In this document: positions 1 through 5,194 of the stretch, one piece after another | How positions within the stretch are numbered: the stretch's first letter is position 1 | Layout: every line of letters starts with the position of its first letter | NCBI GenBank assembly: GCA_902495545.1 | Contig: CABUXM010000099.1 | Coordinates: 1-6,617, forward strand | Reading direction: 5' to 3' | Origin: an uncultured Collinsella sp. | Lineage (GTDB): Bacteria > Actinomycetota > Coriobacteriia > Coriobacteriales > Coriobacteriaceae | DNA: 6,617 bases | Position numbers and translations under genes: made by a program | The notes under the pieces: model-generated | Seen by the model: only the letters and a program-made list of their open reading frames with translations | Database searches by the model: none | What the model was told of the DNA's origin: nothing

Positions 1-285
1 CACCGCAGCTTCGATAACGACGCCATCATGTTCACCGATACCCCGGGCTCCACGCTCACGCTGCGCGGCCGCAAGTCGGGCCACGGCGTCAAGATCGACT
101 TTGAGGGCTTTAAGTACATTGGCGTGTGGTCTGCCGCCAACGACGCTCCGTTTGTGGCGCTCGAGCCCTGGACCGGTCACACCACCATGGACACCGAGGA
201 CGATGTCTTTGAGCGCAAGGCCAACACCATCACCTTGGCTCCCGGCGAGACGGATGTTCGCAGCTTTAGCGTCACCTTGCTCTAG
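1..285 (+). CDS. Aldose 1-epimerase (galactose mutarotase-like) family protein, C-terminal part
   Basis: The reading frame is open from the first base of the window to a TAG at 283-285, so 94 C-terminal residues are visible and the start lies upstream. The ATG at 28 is internal, because the frame continues before it with family-like sequence (HRSFDNDAIMF). The segment KIDFEGFKYIGVWSA, followed by PFVALEPWTGHTT with EPW at 163-171, matches the C-terminal beta-sandwich of the LacX-like branch of aldose 1-epimerases, where a Gly-Ile-Trp-Ser strand and an EPW-x-G motif are typical. Family members interconvert alpha and beta anomers of hexoses in the cytoplasm. The catalytic His and Glu cannot be checked here, so the exact sugar is unknown. 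A hairpin and a repeated terminator module follow within 35 bases, so transcription probably ends there and this gene is separate from the importer operon. Confidence 0.88.
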   Translation, partial: HRSFDNDAIMFTDTPGSTLTLRGRKSGHGVKIDFEGFKYIGVWSAANDAPFVALEPWTGHTTMDTEDDVFERKANTITLAPGETDVRSFSVTLL

Positions 286-290
286 AGGTT

Positions 291-312
291 CCGCCGTTCT
301 GACGAACGGCGG
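291..312 (+). other. Gene-end hairpin after the epimerase gene
   Basis: CCGCCGTTC (291-299) pairs perfectly with GAACGGCGG (304-312) around a TGAC loop, starting 5 bases after the stop codon. No T-tract follows, so it is not a complete intrinsic terminator by itself. It may act with the terminator 45 bases downstream, or protect the mRNA 3' end. A hairpin of different sequence sits at the same place after prfA. Confidence 0.7.
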
Positions 313-317
313 GCCGG

Positions 318-458
318 TCGACGCTGCGCGCCACCCAGAGCGACAATTTGTCATTCAAAAGGCACGGCATGACCAGAAGGTCTATGCCGTGCCTTTTTCA
401 TGCCAACTTGTTCGCTCTGGGCGGCGCTCGCTGGCATTGCCAAAACATCGACGTTCCC
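318..458 (+). repeat. Structured intergenic repeat, copy 1 (~141 bp, direct repeat of 6294-6434)
   Basis: By eye this segment aligns without gaps to 6294-6434 (constant offset 5976), with 8 differences, at 333, 365, 389, 421, 424, 434, 451 and 456. The repeat is itself a long imperfect palindrome. Outer arms 334-346 and 408-421 pair with a single bulged T at 411, and partial pairing continues outward to about 325 and 430. The inner hairpin is 357-397. No protein is encoded. It could be a non-autonomous mobile element (MITE-like), a mobile terminator module, or a structured 3' UTR family. The sequence does not decide between these. Confidence 0.85.
357..397 (+). terminator. Rho-independent, probably bidirectional, terminator in repeat copy 1
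   Basis: Bases 357-370 (AAAAGGCACGGCAT) pair perfectly with 384-397, and an inner GACC/GGTC stem closes an AGAA tetraloop, leaving one bulged T at 383. The stem ends in TTTTT (394-398) on the + strand. Its complement, the AAAA at 357-360, gives a T run on the other strand, so the structure could end transcription from either side. It lies 72 bases after the epimerase stop and is the best candidate end of that transcript. Confidence 0.8.
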
Positions 459-565
459 AATGACTGCCGCGTGTCTATTAATTTTTCGAGCTTGTGCTGC
501 GCTGCTGGTTGCTGGCGTATATCCTGTTAAGTCGTCAGCATACGATTCAACAGGGAAGGCAGATT

Positions 566-1492
566 ATGCATTCTCCCCATCAACGCGACGCGCATCCACA
601 GCCGATATGCAGCCGTCGCATCTTTTTGGGTAGCGCTCTCGCTGCGAGCGCTTCTGTCGTCGCCGGCGCACTTGCCGGTTGCCAGCGCCCCTCCACGCTG
701 GAAGTAGTTCAGGCCACGACGGGTGGCGGTCGCGACGACCTGTCCGATTCCGTTATCGGCAAGGATAAGATCCGCATTGGCATGGAGGCGGCCTACGCCC
801 CGTACAACTGGCAGGTCTCCGAAGCCAGCGAGTACACCATCCCCATCGACAACGTGCAGGGCGCCTATGCCGATGGCTACGACGTGCAGATCGCCAAGAT
901 CGTCTGCAAGGCCCTCGGTGGCGAGCCCGTCGCCGTCAAGCAGAGCTTCTCGGGCCTTATCGATTCGCTCAACAACGGCCAGATCGACCTCATCATTGCC
1001 GGCATGAGCGCCACGCCCGAGCGCGAGGAGTCCGTCGGCTTTTCCGATCCGTACTTCATTGGCTACTTTGGCCTGTTCGTAAAAGAGGGCTCGCCCTACC
1101 AAAATGCGACCAAGCTCAGCGACTTTAGCGGCGCTACGGTCCTCGGCCAAAAGGACACCATGCTCGATACCGTCATCGACGAAATCCCGGGCGTTGTGCA
1201 CAAAAACCCGGTCGACTCCGTCCCCACGGTGTTTTCGAACCTGCTGCAGGGCACGTGCGACGCCGTGACCTACAACACCGAGAACGAGAAGGGCTATATG
1301 GCCCAAAACCCGGGTATCGTGCCGATTCAATTTGCCGAGGGCGAGGGCTTTAAGCAGGAGGTCACGGCAAACGTCGGCTGCCGCAAGGGCTCGGACAAGC
1401 TGCTTAAGCTCATCGATAAGACGCTCAAGGGTATCAGCCAGGAGGAGCGCGACCAGATGTGGGACGCGTGCCTCGACCGTCAGCCGGCATAG
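566..1492 (+). CDS. ABC transporter substrate-binding lipoprotein, amino-acid type (SBP family 3)
   Basis: This is a 308-residue extracellular binding protein of a polar amino acid importer. Residues 16-22, SRRIFLG, fit the twin-arginine consensus (S-R-R-x-F-L-x). They are followed by an Ala-rich hydrophobic stretch and a lipobox LAGC with Cys39 as the expected lipidated residue. The mature domain starts near IRIGMEAAYAPYNW (69 onward), continues with DGYDVQIAKIV and IAGMSATPEREESVGFSDPYF, and ends at RQPA; these are typical SBP_bac_3 signatures. The ATG at 566 is chosen because GGGAAGG (553-559) lies 6 bases upstream and the signal peptide then begins sensibly; an in-frame ATG at 494 would put 24 unrelated residues before it. 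The stop TAG is 9 bases from the permease start, showing an operon. Upstream I see only a weak promoter candidate (TTCCCA at 454-459, TATTAA at 476-481). The exact ligand cannot be told. Confidence 0.93.
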   Translation: MHSPHQRDAHPQPICSRRIFLGSALAASASVVAGALAGCQRPSTLEVVQATTGGGRDDLSDSVIGKDKIRIGMEAAYAPYNWQVSEASEYTIPIDNVQGAYADGYDVQIAKIVCKALGGEPVAVKQSFSGLIDSLNNGQIDLIIAGMSATPEREESVGFSDPYFIGYFGLFVKEGSPYQNATKLSDFSGATVLGQKDTMLDTVIDEIPGVVHKNPVDSVPTVFSNLLQGTCDAVTYNTENEKGYMAQNPGIVPIQFAEGEGFKQEVTANVGCRKGSDKLLKLIDKTLKGISQEERDQMWDACLDRQPA

Positions 1493-1501
1493 GGAGGCAG
1501 C

Positions 1502-2650
1502 ATGAAAACCATCAATCGTCTGGCCTCCTTTATCAAGGCCGACCATCGCTATGTATATCTGGGCACGAGCGTTATCGCGGCGCTCGGTCTGGCGTTTAGC
1601 CAGCGCAACCCCACGCCGTTGAGCTTCTTGGCCCCCACGGGCGTGTTCCAAGATTGCCTTTGGGCGATCCTGTGGGCGTGGCTCGTCGTGTCGGCGGCGG
1701 CGCTGGTCACCAAGCTTATGCACTGGAGCGACTATCGCGAAAAGTCGCCGTTCGCATCCGAGCGTTTCCGTCGTGGAGCACGCTTAGGCAGCTACGTCGT
1801 GGTCGCCATCGCGGCAGTTTTCTTTATCGACCGCTGCGTCATGTCGTTTATCGACCTGGTGCAGGTGAGCATTGTCTCGGATTCCAACCCCAGCGACTTT
1901 TTGTCGAGCCTGGTCTACATGACCTACAAGAGCGGCGACTTCTTCATTCGCGGTATCGAGATCACCATCGCGCTTGCCACCTTCGGCACTGTCATCGCAT
2001 TCTTCCTGGCGCTGCTCTTTGTGTTCCTGCGTATTCAGACCTTCGACCGCGTGGACAACGACCTGGTGCGCTTCTTTAAGAGTATCGGCCGCGGCTTTGC
2101 GACCGTCTACTCCACCATCGTGCGCGGCACGCCCATGATGGTCCAGGGTCTGCTCATCTATTACGCGGGCTTCACCGTTTTGCGCGGCATGGGCTTCGAG
2201 ACCGCTCAGGCCAACCAGATTTGGAGCACCTTCACCGCCGGCCTCGTCACCATCTCGCTCAACTCCACCGCCTACATGATGGAGGTCCTGCGCGGCGGCA
2301 TCGAGTCCATCGATCCCGGCCAGGCCGAGGCAGCACGCTCGCTGGGCCTGTCGCAGTGGCAAGCCATGCGCAAAGTCGTGTTCCCCCAGGGCATTAAAAA
2401 CGCGATTCCGGCGCTCACCAACGAGCTCATCATCAACATCAAGGATTCGTCGGTGCTCTCGGTTATCGGCGTGTTCGACCTCATGTACGCCACCACCACC
2501 GTCGCCGGTGTGTACTATCGCCAGATGGAGGTCTACTGCGTGGCGCTCGTGGTCTACCTGATCCTGACGCTCGTGGCGAGCCGCCTGCTCGAGGCCTTTG
2601 GCAAAAAGCTCGGCGCCGAGGCTCCGGTCACGCTGCCCAGCTCCAACTAG
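1502..2650 (+). CDS. ABC transporter permease, polar amino acid type (HisM/GlnP family), with N-terminal extension
   Basis: This 382-residue membrane protein forms the channel of the importer. The family domain begins near residue 145 (GDFFIRGIEITIALATFGTV). It includes IVRGTPMMVQ (206-215), the scaffold STAYMMEVLRGGIESI, and the EAA loop from Glu276 (EAARSLGLSQWQAMRKVV) with Gly282 and a final Pro303, which contacts the ATPase. ELIINIKDSSVLSVIG (308-323) is also typical. Family members are usually about 220-230 residues; here some 140 extra residues precede the domain, with hydrophobic segments near 17-33, 51-71 and 96-116. GGAGG at 1493-1497 lies 4 bases before the ATG. Only one permease gene is present, so a homodimer is likely. 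The ATPase gene follows after 22 bases. The name is secure; the role of the extension is unknown. Confidence 0.94.
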   Translation: MKTINRLASFIKADHRYVYLGTSVIAALGLAFSQRNPTPLSFLAPTGVFQDCLWAILWAWLVVSAAALVTKLMHWSDYREKSPFASERFRRGARLGSYVVVAIAAVFFIDRCVMSFIDLVQVSIVSDSNPSDFLSSLVYMTYKSGDFFIRGIEITIALATFGTVIAFFLALLFVFLRIQTFDRVDNDLVRFFKSIGRGFATVYSTIVRGTPMMVQGLLIYYAGFTVLRGMGFETAQANQIWSTFTAGLVTISLNSTAYMMEVLRGGIESIDPGQAEAARSLGLSQWQAMRKVVFPQGIKNAIPALTNELIINIKDSSVLSVIGVFDLMYATTTVAGVYYRQMEVYCVALVVYLILTLVASRLLEAFGKKLGAEAPVTLPSSN

Positions 2651-2672
2651 GCTCAAGACGAGGAGAATTATC

Positions 2673-3458
2673 ATGGCAGATACCGCCATTACCGGCGTTG
2701 CGGCCGCCGCACAGACCAATGAGCCGCTCATCCGCGTCGAGGGCCTGCGCAAGAGCTTCGGCTCGCTCGAGGTACTCAAGGGCATCGACCTGTCCGTCAA
2801 TCCCGGCGAGGTCGTCACCATTATCGGCGCCTCGGGCTCGGGTAAGTCGACGCTGCTGCGTTGCCTCAACCTGCTCGAGACTCCGGACACGGGCCACATC
2901 TGGTTCCACGGCCAGGACCTCACGGCCGAGCGCTGCAACATCAACAAGCTGCGCGAGGACATCGGCATGGTGTTCCAGGGCTTTAACCTGTTCAACAACA
3001 TGGATGTGCTCGACAACTGCACGCTCGCGCCCGTCACGCTCAAAAAGATGAGCAAGGCCGAGGCCGAGAAGGTCGCGATGGAGCATCTGACGAGCGTGGG
3101 GCTCGAGAAGTTCGCGCACGCCGCCGTGGGTCGCCTGTCCGGCGGCCAAAAGCAGCGCGTTGCCATCGCTCGCGCCCTATGCATGAATCCGCAGATCATG
3201 CTGTTCGACGAGCCGACCTCCGCACTCGACCCCGAGATCGTGGGAGAGGTGCTCGAGGTCATGCGCAAGCTCGCTGCCGACGGCATGACCATGGTCGTCG
3301 TCACGCACGAGATGGCCTTTGCCCGCACGGTGTCCGACCGCGTGGTCTTTATGGACAAGGGCGTGGTCCTCGAGGACGCCGCGCCGGCGGAGCTTTTTGG
3401 CAACCCCAAGCACCAGCGTACCCGCGAGTTCCTCTCGCGTTATCTCGAGGACAAATAG
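2673..3458 (+). CDS. ABC transporter ATP-binding protein, polar amino acid type (GlnQ-like)
   Basis: This 261-residue cytoplasmic ATPase powers the importer. All nucleotide-binding motifs are intact: Walker A GASGSGKST (52-60), Q-loop VFQGFN with Gln102, signature LSGGQ (155-159), Walker B IMLFDE (175-180), D-loop SALD (183-186) and switch His212 in VVVTHEM. The length and the pattern around DEPTSALDPE match GlnQ/HisP-type ATPases. The ATG at 2673 is preferred over an upstream in-frame start at 2598, since AGGAGA (2661-2666) sits 6 bases before it and 2598 would overlap the permease gene by 53 bases. Residues 1-16 (ADTAITGVAAAAQTN) are a low-complexity tail before the first strand. The gene is the third in the importer operon. 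The family is certain; the substrate remains open between amino acid types. Confidence 0.95.
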   Translation: MADTAITGVAAAAQTNEPLIRVEGLRKSFGSLEVLKGIDLSVNPGEVVTIIGASGSGKSTLLRCLNLLETPDTGHIWFHGQDLTAERCNINKLREDIGMVFQGFNLFNNMDVLDNCTLAPVTLKKMSKAEAEKVAMEHLTSVGLEKFAHAAVGRLSGGQKQRVAIARALCMNPQIMLFDEPTSALDPEIVGEVLEVMRKLAADGMTMVVVTHEMAFARTVSDRVVFMDKGVVLEDAAPAELFGNPKHQRTREFLSRYLEDK

Positions 3459-3481
3459 CCGACCGCAAACGCTTACGTGGC

Positions 3482-3506
3482 AGGGCCGCTCCGGTGGGGC
3501 GGCCCT
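3482..3506 (+). other. Strong G+C-rich hairpin between the ATPase and peptidase genes
   Basis: AGGGCCGCTCC (3482-3492) can pair with GGGGCGGCCCT (3496-3506) around a three-base loop; the outer 8 pairs are all Watson-Crick and one inner pair is G-T. It lies in the 72-base gap between the two genes, 15 bases before the Shine-Dalgarno sequence of the peptidase. No T run follows, so it is more likely an mRNA processing or stability element, or a partial attenuator, than a full terminator. That role is inference. Confidence 0.6.
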
Positions 3507-3530
3507 CGTCATCACAATCGAAAGGATGTC

Positions 3531-4946
3531 ATGGCCGAGGTTTGGCGCTTCTTTGCGCATGAGGATGATTTTGTCGGTATAGACGAGGCCGGCGCATGCG
3601 AGCGCCTGGGCCGTGTGCTGTCGTTTCCGACCATTTCGAGCATGGATGCCGAGGCAGTGGACTGGCGGCCGTTCGACGACCTGCGCGCCTATATGCAGCA
3701 GGCCTGGCCGCACGTATTTACAGCGGGTAAGGTCGAGCTCATCGATCATTCGTTGCTGGTGACGCTTTCCGGCTCCGACCCCGCACTCAAGCCCGTTGTG
3801 CTCATGGGTCACATGGACGTGGTCCCCGTGGTGCCGGGTACCGAGGACGACTGGACGTACGTCCCCTTTAGCGGGCATGTAGACGACACCTACATTTGGG
3901 GTCGCGGCGCCATCGATATGAAAGACCAGGTCGCAGGCATTCTCGAGGCGGTTGAGTATGCGCTGGCGCACGGTTGGCGGCACGAGCGCACGCTGCTCCT
4001 GGCCTTTGGCCAGGACGAGGAGACTACGCAGTACGGCGCAGGCGCCATCGGCCGCGCGCTCGAGGAGCGCGGCATTGAGCTTGAGTACCTGATCGACGAG
4101 GGTGACTACCGCATCGTTCCAGCTGCCGAGTATGGCGCGGGCGAGGGCTGGCTTATGCATGCCGACCTCGCGGAGAAGGGCTATGCCGATATCGTGCTCA
4201 AGACGAAGAGTGAGGGCGGGCATTCGTCCAACCCCTACGGTGGCACTTCGCTCGAGGTGCTGAGCCGTGCCATCGCCGCAATCTGCGATATCGAATGGCC
4301 GACGCGCGTCACGGACCTGCTTGCCGCACAGCTCGTCGAGCTGGGGCTCTACACGGCCGACGAGATTGCCTCCAACAAGGACACCATCGTGAGCGAGTGC
4401 CTCGCCAGCAAGAAGCTCTATCCGCTCGTGACCACCACCTGCGCGCCCACGCAGATCGAGGGTGGCAGCACCGGCGCCAACGTAATGCCGCAGGATATGT
4501 GGGCCAATATCAATTTCCGTATGCTCGAGGGCACGAGCGTGGCCGATGTCGTGGCCCGCTGCCGCGTCGCCGTTGCCGAGGCGGGGCTCGCCGACCGTGT
4601 CGAGGTCGAGCTCGGCCCTGGCAGCTCCGAACCCTCGCCGTCTCCGCGCATCGGCGGACCGGGACTCGAGGCGGTTCGCTCCATCGCCGCCCGCTATTTC
4701 CGTGATCCAAAGGGGACGGAGGAAAACGGATCATCCGAGCCGTTGGCGATTGTCCCCTCGACCGTGATCGGCGCGACCGACGCTGCCAACTACCAGCGCA
4801 TTTGCTCCGAGTGCATTCGCTTCTCGGCCTTTGTGGTCGACGATGACGAGTGCGATCGCGGCGTCCACGGCACCAACGAGCGCATTACCCGCCGCGCCTA
4901 CCTCCAGGGTGTCCGCTTCCTCATCGCCCTGCTCCATACGCTCTAG
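3531..4946 (+). CDS. M20-family metallopeptidase (CPS1/dipeptidase-like)
   Basis: This 471-residue cytoplasmic zinc hydrolase is expected to cleave dipeptides or N-acyl amino acids. The M20 metal site is complete: VLMGHMDVVPV with His94 and Asp96, WGRGAIDMKD with Asp129, FGQDEET with Glu163 as likely catalytic base and Glu164 as ligand, an acidic residue in LIDEGDY (187-193), and His446 in GVHGTNERI. The lid/dimerisation domain carries EGGHSSNPYGG (228-238). PGTEDDWTYVPFSG resembles the carboxypeptidase S (CPS1) branch. The ATG at 3531 has AAAGG (3521-3525) just upstream; an in-frame GTG at 3477 would read through the intergenic hairpin. Residues 391-401 are encoded by a palindrome that looks like an inserted repeat. 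Its position 72 bases behind the ATPase gene suggests it processes what the importer brings in. The family is firm; the substrate is inferred only. Confidence 0.92.
   Translation: MAEVWRFFAHEDDFVGIDEAGACERLGRVLSFPTISSMDAEAVDWRPFDDLRAYMQQAWPHVFTAGKVELIDHSLLVTLSGSDPALKPVVLMGHMDVVPVVPGTEDDWTYVPFSGHVDDTYIWGRGAIDMKDQVAGILEAVEYALAHGWRHERTLLLAFGQDEETTQYGAGAIGRALEERGIELEYLIDEGDYRIVPAAEYGAGEGWLMHADLAEKGYADIVLKTKSEGGHSSNPYGGTSLEVLSRAIAAICDIEWPTRVTDLLAAQLVELGLYTADEIASNKDTIVSECLASKKLYPLVTTTCAPTQIEGGSTGANVMPQDMWANINFRMLEGTSVADVVARCRVAVAEAGLADRVEVELGPGSSEPSPSPRIGGPGLEAVRSIAARYFRDPKGTEENGSSEPLAIVPSTVIGATDAANYQRICSECIRFSAFVVDDDECDRGVHGTNERITRRAYLQGVRFLIALLHTL
4703..4733 (+). repeat. REP-like palindrome inside the peptidase gene
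   Basis: TGATCC (4703-4708) and GGATCA (4728-4733) form inverted arms around a 19-base purine-rich centre with the motif AAAGGGGACGGAGG. The unit lies in frame and encodes residues 391-401 (RDPKGTEENGS), between the conserved ARYF and the AIVPSTVIGATDA strand of the peptidase. The style, with short arms and a G-rich asymmetric centre, resembles the REP sequences mobilised by RAYT (Y1-type) transposases; I recall similar palindromes from other genomes but cannot verify copy number here. Confidence 0.55.
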
Positions 4947-4961
4947 CCAAAAAGCAAGCCC

Positions 4962-4994
4962 TTGGTGCAATGGGGTCAGGTTTGTTTGCACCAA
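4962..4994 (+). repeat. REP-like palindrome downstream of the peptidase gene
   Basis: TTGGTGCAA (4962-4970) is perfectly inverted as TTGCACCAA (4986-4994) around a 15-base centre containing GGGGTCAGG. It starts 16 bases after the peptidase stop codon. There is no T run, so it is a poor intrinsic terminator. Nine-base arms with a GGGGTCAGG centre fit the REP/RAYT palindrome pattern and the same G-rich-strand orientation as the palindrome at 4703-4733. Confidence 0.6.
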
Positions 4995-5060
4995 TCATTC
5001 CGTGCGGGTTATATGCAGGTTTGCCTGCGCACGCTATCATGTATAGGTTAGACCGCAATT

Positions 5061-5114
5061 ATGTACCCCATACGCGAAGGGATGCGCATGTATCTGAAGA
5101 TCGACATGCTCTAG
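5061..5114 (+). CDS. Possible leader ORF upstream of prfA, ending in TAG
   Basis: A small frame reads MYPIREGMRMYLKIDML and stops at TAG (5112-5114). GAAGGG (5076-5081) is spaced 6 bases before the in-frame ATG at 5088, so the translated part may be only MYLKIDML (5088-5114). It lies in the leader of prfA and ends 80 bases before the prfA start. UAG is read by release factor 1, the prfA product, which makes a feedback role imaginable. An ORF this short arises often by chance, so the call is tentative. Confidence 0.22.
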   Translation: MYPIREGMRMYLKIDML

Positions 5115-5194
5115 CTGGACTTACCCCCGCAGCGGCGCCCCGCGCCCCATCAATTCTGCCGATTTTCGCCTTCACGCATATAAAGGAGTCCGTC

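Noticed and set aside
318..458. CRISPR repeat or integron attC site
   Set aside because: There are only two copies nearly 6 kb apart with genes between them, no spacer periodicity, and no cas or integrase gene in the window.
632..652. AGCGCTC/GAGCGCT hairpin within the signal-peptide region of the binding-protein gene
   Set aside because: It is readily explained by alternating Ser/Ala/Leu codons in the hydrophobic region; nothing indicates a regulatory site.
527..1723. 398-codon minus-strand frame over the binding-protein gene
   Set aside because: It covers a clear SBP gene and crosses into the permease gene; the composition is that of an antisense shadow.
1784..3409. 541-codon open frame on the minus strand opposite the permease and ATPase genes
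   Set aside because: It is a shadow of two confidently identified + strand genes; its product is low-complexity and matches no family I know.
3177..4223. 348-codon minus-strand frame over the ATPase/peptidase junction
   Set aside because: It spans two real genes and the intergenic hairpin, and shows no domain pattern.
5012..5047. Promoter for prfA using TATCAT (5035-5040) or TATAGG (5042-5047) as -10
   Set aside because: TATCAT is a good -10 match, but no -35 box lies at 16-18 bases; TTGCCT at 5021 is too close to either. A promoter here is possible but not supported.
4850..5194. 115-codon N-terminal extension of prfA
   Set aside because: It overlaps the peptidase gene and has no RF1 similarity, and the ATG at 5195 has an excellent ribosome binding site.
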